Shown here piece by piece: positions 27,213-37,240 of a stretch of 64,000 nucleotides of DNA. Position numbers and translations under genes: made by a program. Source of the DNA: Roseivivax jejudonensis (GTDB lineage Bacteria; Pseudomonadota; Alphaproteobacteria; Rhodobacterales; Rhodobacteraceae); assembly GCF_900172265.1 (NCBI RefSeq), contig NZ_FWFK01000001.1, positions 868,001 through 932,000 of the forward strand, in the 5' to 3' direction. How positions within the stretch are numbered: the stretch's first letter is position 1; the number at the start of each line of letters is the position of its first letter. A model generated the notes under the pieces. It was not told where the DNA came from. It ran no database searches and saw nothing but the letters and a program-made list of their open reading frames with translations.

Positions 27213-28777
27213 GCGGCGAGGATCAGCGCGCGCGCCTCGCGCCCGTCGAGGATCCGCCGCGCCGCGGGACCGTAGCCCTCTCCGGTCAGCGGGTCGAGCT
27301 CGGGGAACACGGCGCAGATCTCGCCCAGCGTGTCGGCCTCGAACAGGTCCCGCACGCGCGGCCCTGGCAAGAAGCTCTCGGTCGGAAGTCCGTTGGAATA
27401 GACGATTTCGTGGCGGTCGAACATCAGGTGCACGTAGGTGACCTCACCGCCCTCCACGCGCCGGACCGACGCGCCGTCGACAAGGTGCTTGGCCGCGATC
27501 AGGACCTCCGCTTCACCGAACAGCAGCTCGGCCCCGGGCGCGGCGAGCAACACGCGATGCAGCGGTGACACCCGAAGCTTGGCGTGCCGGCCGAAGGTAT
27601 TGGCCGCGATCTCCACGGGGGCGAAGTCACCCTCGGCCGCGAGCGTGCGGACACCGATCCAGCGCAGCGGCTGAAAGCCGTGGTCGCGGGTGCGCACCCG
27701 ATCGCCTGGCCGCAGTGCCTCGACGAGGCGCGGCCCGGTATCGGTGGCGATGCGCGTGCCGGCCACGAAGCACGGCACCGACCCCACGGTGACGAAGCCG
27801 GTATCGCTGCCGCCGGTCGAGCTTTCGACCTTGTAGGTGAAGTTCACCGTCTCGACGTCGCCGTCGCCCAGAACGCCCAGCGTGCCGTCGGCGTTGAGCG
27901 TCACCTGCTGGCCGGTCGCGAGCGTCACCGTGTCGCCTGCCGACACCGCCACGCCGTTGATGTGCGTGATCGTCAGGGACCCGCCGGTTGCGTTCTCGTC
28001 GTTGGCCAGAACGTCGACATCGGCTTGCCCGTTCGGATAGATCTCGACGCTGTCGGCCTGCGCGACCAACGCCGTCTGCACGCTGTCCGCCGCGATCAGC
28101 AGGTTCGAGTCGTAGTTCGAATCCGACACGTCGGCGATGCCGATGCGGATCGAGTTCACCTGCCCCGCCGTGACCGGAATGGTCATCGTCATGGTGACGG
28201 TGAAGCCGTCCATCTCGGTATTGTACTGGTCCGAGGTGTTGTCGTTGTAGAGGTTGAGGTTGGTCTCGTCGTTCAGGTTGTTCGGGTCGGCATCACCGTC
28301 ACCGATTTCCAGCTGGACCTGCTGGCCGTTGATCCAGACGCCGACGAAATCCTGGTAAATACCTGTCTGATACTCCGGGTATTCCTCGGATGCGAAGACG
28401 AACTGCATCGTCATCACGTTGCCATCCGGCACGAAATCCACGTCGAGATACGAGGCGTCGTAGGTCCATGTGCCGGCGGCGGCATTGAAGGTCGAATTGC
28501 CCGACTGGCCCCAGGTGTTGGTGGAGGTATCGGTATCCTGGTTCGACTGCCCGTTCGAGTTGGTGAAGTCCTCCGCGCGACCGGTCGACAGGATCAGACC
28601 CGAATCGCCGGGGGTCACCCCGGGCGCGAGCGAGTCGCCGTTCGAATAGATGCCCGAAGAGCGGTAGTCGCCGGAATAGCTCGCGCTCACCACGCGCGCA
28701 CCCGCGCCGAAGATCGCCTCCGCCATTTCCAGCGAGGACGCACCAATATCTATCGGGAGCTCGCGTGCCCGAACCAT
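27209..28777 (-). CDS. Extracellular choice-of-anchor L protein with C-terminal Hint domain
   Basis: 522 residues. The N-terminal part (about 15-250) matches the choice-of-anchor L type surface domain (FVFASEEYPEY, DFVGVWING and many Asn/Asp-rich loops, DGDADPNNLNDETN). A VCBS/cadherin-like linker follows (VDVLANDENATGGSLTI). From about 335 comes a Hint (hedgehog/intein) domain with the nucleophile Cys in PCFVAGTRIATDTG and the SPLHR histidine. Such proteins are common in Rhodobacterales and are thought to be exported without a Sec signal, likely by type I secretion; no Sec signal is seen here. The Hint part may cut or cross-link the protein. It is the first gene of a coupled pair with 26139-27212. 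Confidence 0.82.
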   Translation of the reverse strand: MVRARELPIDIGASSLEMAEAIFGAGARVVSASYSGDYRSSGIYSNGDSLAPGVTPGDSGLILSTGRAEDFTNSNGQSNQDTDTSTNTWGQSGNSTFNAAAGTWTYDASYLDVDFVPDGNVMTMQFVFASEEYPEYQTGIYQDFVGVWINGQQVQLEIGDGDADPNNLNDETNLNLYNDNTSDQYNTEMDGFTVTMTMTIPVTAGQVNSIRIGIADVSDSNYDSNLLIAADSVQTALVAQADSVEIYPNGQADVDVLANDENATGGSLTITHINGVAVSAGDTVTLATGQQVTLNADGTLGVLGDGDVETVNFTYKVESSTGGSDTGFVTVGSVPCFVAGTRIATDTGPRLVEALRPGDRVRTRDHGFQPLRWIGVRTLAAEGDFAPVEIAANTFGRHAKLRVSPLHRVLLAAPGAELLFGEAEVLIAAKHLVDGASVRRVEGGEVTYVHLMFDRHEIVYSNGLPTESFLPGPRVRDLFEADTLGEICAVFPELDPLTGEGYGPAARRILDGREARALILAA

Positions 28778-29080
28778 GCCTGCCTCACCGTATCATTGTC
28801 CGAGGCACGGCCAGCAGCCCCCGGGCCGCGCACGGTCGGGGCACACGCATCCGGTCGCCGGGTCTGGCCCGACGTTGCGGCGCGTCTGATGCGGAACTGC
28901 TTCCCTGCCTCGGGATCTTCTTTATTGCGAATGTGTTAACACGAGTGGCGGCCTCCCGCGAACCGCCGCGGCCGGAGGGCATAATATGTAAGACCGCGGT
29001 TGCGCTATTTGGGACACATTTGCCCCCGCCGCCACGAGGCGCTACGCCCGGGCCATCCCACCGCCGCCGGAGCCCTGCAG
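28778..29080. other. Divergent intergenic region, Hint gene / dapE
   Basis: About 300 bases without a gene. It is AT-richer around 28915-28990. It contains a perfect 10-base palindrome GTGTTAACAC at 28933-28942 and a CATAAT box near 28980, which may be an operator and a -10 element. Nothing else recognised. Confidence 0.4.
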
Positions 29081-30229
29081 ATGGACCCCACCGACCCTGT
29101 CGCGCTGACCCGCGCGCTGATCCGCTGCCCCTCGGTCACGCCCGAGGAGGGCGGCGCGCTGTCGCTTCTGGCCGACGCTCTGTCAGCCGCCGGGTTCGAG
29201 TGCACCCGCGTCGACCGCGCCGGCGTGCCGAACCTCTTTGCCCGCTGGGGCACCCGCGGCCATGCCCGCACCTTCGGCTTCAACGGGCACACGGACGTGG
29301 TGCCGCCGGGCGATCCGGCGGCGTGGACGCACGATCCGTTCGGCGCCGATCTGCACGATGGCGAGATCTGGGGCCGCGGGGCGGTCGACATGAAATCCGC
29401 CGTCGCCGCCTTCGTCGCGGCGGCGGTCGACTGCGTGCGCGACACGCCCCCCGACGGCGCAATCGTCCTCACCATCACTGGCGACGAGGAAGGTCCCTCC
29501 GTCGACGGGACCCGCGCGCTGCTCGACTGGATGGCTTCGGCGGGCGAGCGTATGAGCGCCTGCCTCGTCGGCGAGCCGACCTGCCCCGAGACCTTCGGCG
29601 AGATGATCAAGATCGGCCGCCGCGGCTCTCTGACCGCGCATCTGACCGTGCGCGGCGTGCAGGGCCACGCCGCCTACCCCCACCGCGCGGTGAACCCGCT
29701 GCCGGCGATGGCCCGACTGATGGATCGGCTCGCCTCGCATAGTCTGGACGACGGTACCGATCACTTCGATCCGTCGACGCTGGCGATCGTGACCATCGAC
29801 ACGGGCAACCCGGCCACCAACGTCATTCCGGCCGACACACGCGGCAGCGTGAACATCCGCTTCAACGACCGGCATAGCGGCGCGTCGCTGACCGAGTGGA
29901 TCGAGGCGGAGGCCACCCGTGCCGATGCGGAGTTCGGCACGCGAACGGAGGTCGAGATCAAGCTCTCGGGCGAGGCGTTCCTGACTCCGCCGGGACCGCT
30001 GTCGGAGCTGGTGGCGAACGCCGTCGCGGCCGAGACCGGCATCCGTCCCGTGCTCTCAACCACCGGCGGCACCTCCGACGCGCGTTTCGTCAAGGACCAC
30101 TGCCCGGTGGTGGAGTTCGGCCTCGTCGGGCGCGGCATGCACGCGGTCGACGAACGCGTGCCCGAAGGCGAGGTGCGGGCGCTGAAGGCGGTCTATGCCC
30201 GAATCCTGCGGGACTACTTCGCCGGCTGA
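29081..30229 (+). CDS. dapE: Succinyl-diaminopimelate desuccinylase
   Basis: Hydrolyses N-succinyl-LL-diaminopimelate to succinate and LL-diaminopimelate, late in lysine and cell-wall precursor synthesis. The 382 residues match the family. M20 di-zinc motifs are present: [10 protein letters not shown] near residue 70, GRGAVDMKS near 100, and the catalytic GDEEGP near 134; a dimerisation lid with [11 protein letters not shown] near 198 follows. The closing [10 protein letters not shown] segment (about 327) is typical of DapE rather than ArgE. The ATG at 29081 has GGAG 8 bases before it; the open frame upstream to 29000 has no support. Confidence 0.96.
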   Translation: MDPTDPVALTRALIRCPSVTPEEGGALSLLADALSAAGFECTRVDRAGVPNLFARWGTRGHARTFGFNGHTDVVPPGDPAAWTHDPFGADLHDGEIWGRGAVDMKSAVAAFVAAAVDCVRDTPPDGAIVLTITGDEEGPSVDGTRALLDWMASAGERMSACLVGEPTCPETFGEMIKIGRRGSLTAHLTVRGVQGHAAYPHRAVNPLPAMARLMDRLASHSLDDGTDHFDPSTLAIVTIDTGNPATNVIPADTRGSVNIRFNDRHSGASLTEWIEAEATRADAEFGTRTEVEIKLSGEAFLTPPGPLSELVANAVAAETGIRPVLSTTGGTSDARFVKDHCPVVEFGLVGRGMHAVDERVPEGEVRALKAVYARILRDYFAG

Positions 30230-30340
30230 GCCGCGACGGGCAGCCCGCGCAAAGTCGCACCGGGGCGTGGCACGATTGATTTTCGCGTCTCCCCGCATCC
30301 CCCACGTGACGCCCCCCACCCCGCGTGCTACCTCGCGCGA

Positions 30341-32632
30341 ATGAGCCAGCTTCCGACCAAGGCGCAGATCCTCGACTGGATCTCCGACAACCCCACCCAG
30401 ACCGCCAAGCGTGACATCGCGAAGGCGTTCGGCATCAAGGGGGCGGACCGGATCGACCTCAAGCGCCTGCTGAAGGAGCTCGAGGCCGAGGGTCATCTCG
30501 AGAAGCGCAAGAAGACCTATCGCGACCCCGACCGCCTGCCGCCCGTGTCGGTGCTGCAGATCAAGGCGCCGGGCACCGATGGCGACCTTTTCGCCCAGCC
30601 GCTGGAATGGCATGGCGCCGGGGTCGAACCGGCGGTTCTCGTCATCACGCGCGCGACCGATCCCGCGCTCGGCGAAGGCGACCGCGTGCTCGCCCGGCTC
30701 ACGGCCGTGCACGGCGAGGGCTACCAGTACGAGGCGCGGGTGATCCGGCGCATCGGGGCCAATCCGCGCAAGGTCGTCGGGATCTTTCGCAAGGACACCG
30801 AAGGCGGCCGCATCGCCCCGATCGACAAGGGCGCGATGACCGAATGGACCGTCGCGGCGGACGCCACCGGCGGCGCGAAGGATGGCGAACTGGTCGAGGC
30901 CGAACAGGCCGGGCCGAAGGGCCGCATGGGCCTGCCCCGCGCACGTGTCACCGCCCGCATCGGCGATCCGTCGGAACCCAAGGCGGTCTCGCTCATCGCC
31001 ATTCACCAGCACGGCATCCCGGACGACTTTCCCGAGGATGTCCTGCGCGAGGCCGACCGCATGAAACCTGCGGGCCTCAAGGGCCGCGAGGACCTGCGCG
31101 AACTGCCACTCGTCACGATCGACCCGTCGGACGCGCGCGATCACGACGATGCCGTGTTCGCCGAACCAGACGACGACCCGAAGAACGAGGGCGGCCACGT
31201 CATCTGGGTCGCCATCGCCGATGTCGCCCACTACGTCACTCCGGGCTCCGCGCTCGACCGCGAGGCTCGCCGGCGTGGCAATTCCAGCTACTTCCCCGAT
31301 CGGGTCGTGCCGATGCTGCCGGATCGGCTGTCCGGCGATCTCTGCTCGCTGCACGAGGGCGTGCCGCGCGCCTGCATCGCCGCGCGCATCGTCATCGACG
31401 CGGCCGGGCGCAAGCGGTCCGCACGGTTCGTTCGCGGGCTGATGCGCTCTCCGGCATCGCTGACCTATGCACAGGCGCAGGCGGCGATGGACGGCGCCCC
31501 GGACGACAAGACCGGCCCGCTGCTCGATCCGGTGATCCGCCCGCTCTACGCCGCCTACGCGGCGCTGCGCCACGCCCGTGACGAGCGGCAGCCGCTCGAC
31601 CTCGACCTACCTGAGCGGCGCATCCAGCTGTCGCCCGAGGGCACGGTGACGTCGGTCAACTTCACCGAACGGCTCGACGCGCACCGGCTGATCGAGGAAT
31701 TCATGATCCTCGCCAACGTCGCCGCCGCCGACAAGCTGATCGAGAAGAAGACACCGCTTCTCTTCCGCGTGCACGAGGAGCCGCCGCAGGACAAGCTCGA
31801 GAGCCTGCGCGACACCGCGGACGCCGCTGGTCTGACCCTCGCGCGCGGGCAGGTGCTGCAGACCGCGCATCTCAACCGCCTTCTGCACGAGGCCGCCGGC
31901 CGCGACGAAAGCGAGCTGATCAATCTCGCGACGCTCCGCGCCATGACGCAGGCCTATTACAGCCCGAAGAATTTCGGCCATTTCGGCCTCGCGCTGCAGA
32001 ACTACGCGCACTTTACCTCGCCGATCCGGCGTTACGCCGACCTCGTGGTGCATCGCGCACTCGTTACCGCGTATGGCTGGGACGGCTCCGGCCTCGACGA
32101 AGACGAGATCGAGCGGCTCGACGCCACCGCGACGCATATCTCCGAGACCGAGCGCCGCTCGATGACGGCCGAGCGCGACACGACCGACCGCTATCTCGCC
32201 GCCTACCTGTCGGACCGGGTCGGCGCGACGTTCTCCGGCCGCATCTCCGGCGTGGCGAAGTTCGGCGTTTTCGTGAAGCTCGACGAAACCGGTGCCGACG
32301 GGCTCATCCCGATCCGCAACCTCGGGCGCGAGTTCTTTCATTTCGACCGCGACGCCGGAACGCTCATGGGGGCCGACACCGGCACCATCGTCATGCCGGG
32401 CCAGCGCGCGACGGTGAAGCTGGTCGAGGCCGCGCCGATCACCGGCGGCATCGGGCTCGAGCTGGTCACGCTCGAGGATGCCGAAATGCCCGAGGGTCGC
32501 GGGACGCGCCAACGGCGCGGCAAACCGGGCGGAAAACCCGGCGGCAAGCCGCCCGCGCGCCGCAAGCTCATGCGCGCAAAGAAGAAAGACGCCGCAACGG
32601 CAGCCAAGCGCAAGCGCACCGCGCGGCGCTGA
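30341..32632 (+). CDS. rnr: Ribonuclease R
   Basis: A processive 3'-5' exoribonuclease that degrades structured RNA. The 763 residues show an N-terminal winged-helix region (about 1-70), cold-shock-like segments, the RNB domain with the catalytic aspartates in IDPSDARDHDDAV (about 260-273), an S1 RNA-binding domain (about 625-705, starting VGATFSGRISGVAKFGVFVKL) and a Lys/Arg-rich tail (about 715-763). All these fit RNase R rather than RNase II. No clear ribosome site precedes the ATG. It follows dapE by 111 bases. Confidence 0.95.
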   Translation: MSQLPTKAQILDWISDNPTQTAKRDIAKAFGIKGADRIDLKRLLKELEAEGHLEKRKKTYRDPDRLPPVSVLQIKAPGTDGDLFAQPLEWHGAGVEPAVLVITRATDPALGEGDRVLARLTAVHGEGYQYEARVIRRIGANPRKVVGIFRKDTEGGRIAPIDKGAMTEWTVAADATGGAKDGELVEAEQAGPKGRMGLPRARVTARIGDPSEPKAVSLIAIHQHGIPDDFPEDVLREADRMKPAGLKGREDLRELPLVTIDPSDARDHDDAVFAEPDDDPKNEGGHVIWVAIADVAHYVTPGSALDREARRRGNSSYFPDRVVPMLPDRLSGDLCSLHEGVPRACIAARIVIDAAGRKRSARFVRGLMRSPASLTYAQAQAAMDGAPDDKTGPLLDPVIRPLYAAYAALRHARDERQPLDLDLPERRIQLSPEGTVTSVNFTERLDAHRLIEEFMILANVAAADKLIEKKTPLLFRVHEEPPQDKLESLRDTADAAGLTLARGQVLQTAHLNRLLHEAAGRDESELINLATLRAMTQAYYSPKNFGHFGLALQNYAHFTSPIRRYADLVVHRALVTAYGWDGSGLDEDEIERLDATATHISETERRSMTAERDTTDRYLAAYLSDRVGATFSGRISGVAKFGVFVKLDETGADGLIPIRNLGREFFHFDRDAGTLMGADTGTIVMPGQRATVKLVEAAPITGGIGLELVTLEDAEMPEGRGTRQRRGKPGGKPGGKPPARRKLMRAKKKDAATAAKRKRTARR

Positions 32633-32771
32633 GGGCCGGCGGGCCCGGGCATCCCCGGAAGTCGGACGACCTTGCGTCAGCGGAAGGCCGCGCGGCCGTG
32701 AGGGATATCTTTCGAGATCGGCCGGAATCCGCTAGGCTGCTGAAAAACGAGCAGACCGACAGGAACCAGCC

Positions 32772-34049
32772 ATGATCGCGCGACTTGCCGCGGGCGCGCT
32801 TGCGTCCGGCCTCCTCGCCACCAGTCTTCACGCCGGCAGCGTCGACCGCTCTCCGCGACCGCAGACACGGCCCGCTGACGCCGTGACCCGCGCCGCGCTG
32901 ACCCTGGCCGACCCGGCCGAGGCCCGTGCCCAGGCCGCGTTCCGCGCCTGGATAGCGGACTTCCGGCCGCGCGCGCTTGCCGCCGGCATCCCGGCCGCGA
33001 CCTTCGATGCCGCTGCCGCCAGCGCCCGCTACCTGCCCGACGTGGTGCAGCGGGACGGCAACCAGGCCGAGTTCACCAAGACAATCTGGCAGTATCTCGA
33101 CAGCGCGGTCTCCGACAGCCGGGTCGACAACGGCCGCAAGGCGCTCGCCGAGCATGGTGACACCCTCGCGCGGATCGAGTCCCACTACGGCGTCGACACG
33201 CGCGTCGTGCTCGCCGTCTGGGGCATGGAGACCGCCTACGGCACCTACCGTGGCGACACGCCCATCGTCAGCGCCCTGGCGACGCTCGCCTACGATGGAC
33301 GGCGCGCCAGCTTCTTCGAGAATCAGCTGATCGCCGCGCTGGAAATCCTCGCGGCCGGCGACACCACGCCCGACCGGATGACCGGGAGCTGGGCCGGCGC
33401 CATGGGCCACACCCAGTTCATGCCGACCTCGTTCAAGGCGCTCGCGGTCGACTTCACCGGCGACGGGCGGCGCGACATCTGGTCGGACGATCCGACCGAC
33501 GCGCTCGCCTCCACGGCGGCCTACCTCGCTCATCACGGTTGGGTCGCGGGCATGCCCTGGGGCGTCGAGGTTTCGCTCGCGCCCGGCTTCGACTTCGATC
33601 TTGCCGATGGCGACACGCGCCGCATGCCCTCGGACTGGGCCGGTCTCGGCGTGACCGGGCTCGACGGCGCGCCGGTGCGCGATTTCGGCGCGGCCCGGCT
33701 CTTCTTGCCGGCCGGCGCACGCGGACCGGCCTTTCTGACGTTCAAGAACTTCGACGTCATCCGCCGCTACAACCCGTCGGACGCCTACGCGATGGGCGTC
33801 GGGCACCTCGGCGATCGCATCGCCGGCGGCGCCACCTTTTCCGGGGCATGGCCCGATGACGCGCGCGGGCTCACCAGCGACGAACGGCGCGAGCTGCAGA
33901 CCCGCCTCACCCGCGCGGGCTACGACACGCAGGGGGTGGACGGGCGCATTGGCCCGCGCACGGTTGCCGCGCTGCGCGCCTTCCAGCGTGACGAGGGGCT
34001 CGCACCCGACGGCTACGCCTCGCTCGCGATCCTCGAACGCCTGCGCTGA
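32772..34049 (+). CDS. Lytic murein transglycosylase (MltB family) with peptidoglycan-binding domain
   Basis: Cleaves the glycan strand of peptidoglycan with formation of a 1,6-anhydro end, in the periplasm. The 425 residues begin with a signal peptide (MIARLAAGALASGLLATSLHA). The SLT domain has the catalytic Glu in WGMETAYGTYRG near 152 and GSWAGAMGHTQFMPTSF near 210. A C-terminal PG-binding_1 domain (about 360-425; LTRAGYDTQGVDGRIGPRTVAALRAFQ) completes the usual layout. No lipobox Cys is present, so it is soluble rather than a lipoprotein, unlike E. coli MltB. AGGAA lies 7 bases before the ATG. Confidence 0.94.
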   Translation: MIARLAAGALASGLLATSLHAGSVDRSPRPQTRPADAVTRAALTLADPAEARAQAAFRAWIADFRPRALAAGIPAATFDAAAASARYLPDVVQRDGNQAEFTKTIWQYLDSAVSDSRVDNGRKALAEHGDTLARIESHYGVDTRVVLAVWGMETAYGTYRGDTPIVSALATLAYDGRRASFFENQLIAALEILAAGDTTPDRMTGSWAGAMGHTQFMPTSFKALAVDFTGDGRRDIWSDDPTDALASTAAYLAHHGWVAGMPWGVEVSLAPGFDFDLADGDTRRMPSDWAGLGVTGLDGAPVRDFGAARLFLPAGARGPAFLTFKNFDVIRRYNPSDAYAMGVGHLGDRIAGGATFSGAWPDDARGLTSDERRELQTRLTRAGYDTQGVDGRIGPRTVAALRAFQRDEGLAPDGYASLAILERLR

Positions 34050-34166
34050 GCGCCGCACATGGTGTTGCGTCGCGCCGGGTCGTCCTGGCGCGACGCGCGC
34101 GCCCCGACACTCGGCCGCCCGCAGCGCGTCACCTCATCCGATGATTTGTGAAAGCCGCCCGGCCGC

Positions 34167-34658
34167 CTAGCCCGCCGCAAGTCGATCGCGAAACGCCGCG
34201 ACCACCTGCGCGTAGACCGCGCGCTTGAAGGGAACGATCGCCGCCTCGACCTCGTCGATCGGAAGCCAGCGCCAGGCCGAAAACTCTTCATGCTCGGCGG
34301 CGATGTCGATCTGCTCGTCCCGCCCGCGAAACCGCATGAGAAACCACTTCTGCTCCTGCCCGCGGAACCGGCCCTTCCAGATCCGCGGCACGAGGTCGTG
34401 CGGAAGGTCGTAGGCGATCCAGTCGTCGGTTTCCGCCTCGACCGACACGAGGTCCGGCGTCACGCCGGTCTCCTCGCGCAGTTCGCGCAGCGCCGCCACC
34501 TGCGGCGTCTCACCGGGATCGATGCCGCCCTGCGGCATCTGCCAGGCCGGCTCCGGCGTGTCCGACCGCTGCCCGACGAACACCTCGCCCGCCGCGTTGA
34601 CCATCATCACGCCGACACAGGGACGGTAGGGCAGCGCCGCGATCTCTTCGGGGGTCAT
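34167..34658 (-). CDS. rppH: RNA 5'-pyrophosphohydrolase
   Basis: Removes pyrophosphate from the 5' triphosphate of mRNAs and so starts their decay. The 163 residues have the Nudix box [22 protein letters not shown] (about 45-66), with [10 protein letters not shown] upstream and PQGG before the box, as in RppH/NudH. AAGGA lies 6 bases before the ATG. It is the last gene of the minus-strand order gpmI-envC-ctpA-rppH, which is common in alphaproteobacteria, 73 bases after ctpA. Confidence 0.95.
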   Translation of the reverse strand: MTPEEIAALPYRPCVGVMMVNAAGEVFVGQRSDTPEPAWQMPQGGIDPGETPQVAALRELREETGVTPDLVSVEAETDDWIAYDLPHDLVPRIWKGRFRGQEQKWFLMRFRGRDEQIDIAAEHEEFSAWRWLPIDEVEAAIVPFKRAVYAQVVAAFRDRLAAG

Positions 34659-34731
34659 GTCGGTCCTTGGCTTGACGGTGCCGGCGTGTGGCGCGGGGCG
34701 TGCCCCTCTCGGGACGGCCCCACCGCCGCAG

Positions 34732-36111
34732 TCACTGGTCGTTGGCGCGCGCTTCCATCGCCGCCCGCGCGACCTCGGGCCCGAGCGCCGACAGGCCCTT
34801 CAGGATGTCGATCGCATAGGCGAGCTGGTAGTCTTCCTCGCGCAGCGCCGCCGCCTGCTCGGCCCGCTCGCGGTCCTCCTCGATCTGACGGATCTCGTCC
34901 TCGGACAGCGAGTCGTTGTCGAGCGCGCCGCGAAGGTCCGCCTCCGACCGGGTCGGCAGGCCGCTGGCGTCGTCCGCGGCCTCCTCGGCGGTCTCTTCGT
35001 CGATGCGGGGCTGCGCCACGATGATGTCGGGCGACACGCCCAGCGCCTGGATCGACCGGCCCGAAGGCGTGTAGTAGCGCGCCGTGGTCAGGCGCATCGC
35101 GCCGTCCCCGCGCAGCGGCATGACCGTCTGCACCGAGCCCTTGCCGAAGCTCTTGGTCCCGACGACGATCGCGCGGCGATGGTCCTGCAGCGCGCCGGCA
35201 ACGATCTCCGACGCGGATGCCGAGCCACCGTTGATCAGCACCACCATCGGCTTGCCCTCGGCCAGGTCGCCCGCCTCGGCGTTGAAGCGTTCGCCGTCCT
35301 GCGGATCGCGCGACCGGGTCGACACGATCTCACCGGCGTCGAGGAACGCGTCGGCGACCCGGATCGCCTGCGTCAGCAGGCCCCCGGGATTGTTGCGCAG
35401 GTCGAGCACGACGCCGTTCACGCTGTCGAGCCCGCCGGCGGCCTCGACCTGCTCGGCCAGGCTCTCTTCGAGGTTCGGATAGGTCTGGTCGTTGAAGGTC
35501 GTCACCCGCAGAACCACGGTGTCGCCCTCTGTGCGCGCGCGCACCGCGGTCAGCGTGATGGTGTCGCGCACGATCGACACGTCGAACGGCTCGTCCTCGC
35601 CCTCGCGCACCACGGTGATGATGATCTCGGAGCCCACCGGCCCGCGCATCAGCTCGACCGCCTCGTCGAGCGTGAGACCGAGCACGGATTCGCCGTCCAC
35701 ATGGGTGATGAAGTCGCCCGCCTCGATCCCGGCCTCGGCCGCCGGAGTCTCGTCGATCGGCGAGACCACCTTCACGAAGCCGTCCTCCTGCGTCACCTCG
35801 ATGCCGAGCCCGCCGAATTCGCCGCGCGTCTGCACACGCATCGCCTGCGCGTCGTCCGGCGAGAGATAGCTCGAATGCGGATCGAGCGACGTCAGCATGC
35901 CGTTGATCGCCGCCTCGATCAGCTCCTCCTCGTCCACGTCCTCCACGTACTGCGCGCGGATCCGCTCGAAGATGTCGCCGAACAGGTCCAGCTGCTCGTA
36001 GATCGAGGTGTTGTTCTCGCTCTCCTGCGCGAGCAGCGGGCCGACGAACTGGGTCGTCGCGACGGCACCGGCGAGCGTGCCGGCAAGCGCGGCCATGAGG
36101 AAACGTTTCAT
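34732..36111 (-). CDS. ctpA: Carboxy-terminal processing protease, S41 family
   Basis: A periplasmic serine protease of 459 residues that trims C termini of envelope proteins, in some bacteria controlling peptidoglycan hydrolases. It has an N-terminal signal/anchor ([20 protein letters not shown]), a PDZ domain (about 95-165) and the S41 core with the catalytic Ser in [14 protein letters not shown] near 300 and the Lys in [11 protein letters not shown] near 323. A Glu/Arg-rich helical tail (about 390-459) follows. It starts 7 bases after the envC stop, with AAGGGA inside the envC end as its ribosome site, so it is coupled to envC. The close link with an EnvC-type amidase activator supports a role in cell-wall turnover at division. 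Confidence 0.94.
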   Translation of the reverse strand: MKRFLMAALAGTLAGAVATTQFVGPLLAQESENNTSIYEQLDLFGDIFERIRAQYVEDVDEEELIEAAINGMLTSLDPHSSYLSPDDAQAMRVQTRGEFGGLGIEVTQEDGFVKVVSPIDETPAAEAGIEAGDFITHVDGESVLGLTLDEAVELMRGPVGSEIIITVVREGEDEPFDVSIVRDTITLTAVRARTEGDTVVLRVTTFNDQTYPNLEESLAEQVEAAGGLDSVNGVVLDLRNNPGGLLTQAIRVADAFLDAGEIVSTRSRDPQDGERFNAEAGDLAEGKPMVVLINGGSASASEIVAGALQDHRRAIVVGTKSFGKGSVQTVMPLRGDGAMRLTTARYYTPSGRSIQALGVSPDIIVAQPRIDEETAEEAADDASGLPTRSEADLRGALDNDSLSEDEIRQIEEDRERAEQAAALREEDYQLAYAIDILKGLSALGPEVARAAMEARANDQ

Positions 36112-36118
36112 TCGGATG

Positions 36119-37240
36119 TCATCCCTTGTCGGTTGCGAACCACGTCAGCGGGTCGACGGGTCCGGCGCCTTCTCTGACCTCAATGTAAAGCGTCTCGGAC
36201 GCCGGAGATAAAGCCCCATCACCGGATGGTGACGGCGGCCGGCCGGACATCAGGCCGACCGGCGCGCCGGCCGGCAGAACCTGACCGATCTCGCCGAACA
36301 CGGTGCCGAGCCCGGCGAACACGAAGAGCAGGTCCGGCTGCGGCTCGAGGATCGACACGAGCCCGTAATCCAGCAGCGGCCCGCGATAGCGCAGCGTCGC
36401 CGGCACCGGCACGGTCACCAGCGCCTGCGGTTGGGTCGCCACGACGATGCCCGGCCGTGCCACGCCCGCCGCGTCGGCCTCGCCCGCGCCGCGCAGCACG
36501 GTGCCCGACACCGGCAGTGGCAGCGCACCCTTCCGGTCGCCGATATCGCCCGTCGAGCGGCCCTCCGGCCCGGCCGGAATCTCCGACAGGCCCGCGGCAA
36601 AGCTGTCGAGCGTTTCGGACGCCGCGATCAGCAGCGCGGTCTTCACCGGATCCTCGGTGAACCGGCGCGGCAGATCGGTGCGGTCGGCGATCGCCCGGCT
36701 CAGGTCGGCGCGCGCCGCCTGCACCCCGGCCAGTCCCTCGCGCAGCGTCGCCTCGGCCTCCTGCTGCAGCGCGCGGATTGTCGCCACGTCCTCCAGATCG
36801 CGGCGCAGGACCTGCGCCCGCTGCGCCAGCGCCGGCGTCACCGACGCCACCAGCATGCCCGACCGCGCCGCGCCGAGCGGCCCGTCCGGATGCAATAGCC
36901 GCTGCGGCGCTTCCGACGCGCCGAGGCTCTGCAACACGCCCAGAAGCTGCGCCACCTCCGTCTCGCGGGCGTCGAGCCGGGCCGACAGCTCCGCCTCGCG
37001 CAGGCTGGCCGCGCGCAGGCCGTCGCGGATTCCCGCAAGACCCGCCTCGAAGGCACGCACCGTCGCGGTGAGCGCTGCGACGCGGTCGCGCGCACCCTCC
37101 GCCGCCTCGAGCCGCGCCTGCGCTGCCGCGATCGCTTCGGCCGCCGCGCGCGCCGCCTCGCCCGGCGCCTGCGCCGCGGCGGGCCCGGCCAGCCCGCACA
37201 GCCCGATGAGGGCCGCCGCGATCGCGCGCCGCGTCATCAT
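36119..37240 (-). CDS. EnvC-type murein hydrolase activator with degenerate LytM domain
   Basis: 373 residues: signal peptide (MMTRRAIAAALIGLCGLAGPAAA), a long coiled-coil region rich in Ala/Glu/Arg (about 25-200) and a C-terminal LytM/M23-like domain (about 240-370; LPLPVSGTV, PLLDYGLVSILEP, LPAGAPVGLM, ETLYIEVREG). The zinc-binding HxH and HxxxD residues of active M23 peptidases are not present, as in EnvC, which binds and switches on division amidases rather than cutting. The ATG overlaps the gpmI stop (ATGA). A second Met 3 bases on is possible. Coupled to gpmI and ctpA. Confidence 0.88.
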   Translation of the reverse strand: MMTRRAIAAALIGLCGLAGPAAAQAPGEAARAAAEAIAAAQARLEAAEGARDRVAALTATVRAFEAGLAGIRDGLRAASLREAELSARLDARETEVAQLLGVLQSLGASEAPQRLLHPDGPLGAARSGMLVASVTPALAQRAQVLRRDLEDVATIRALQQEAEATLREGLAGVQAARADLSRAIADRTDLPRRFTEDPVKTALLIAASETLDSFAAGLSEIPAGPEGRSTGDIGDRKGALPLPVSGTVLRGAGEADAAGVARPGIVVATQPQALVTVPVPATLRYRGPLLDYGLVSILEPQPDLLFVFAGLGTVFGEIGQVLPAGAPVGLMSGRPPSPSGDGALSPASETLYIEVREGAGPVDPLTWFATDKG

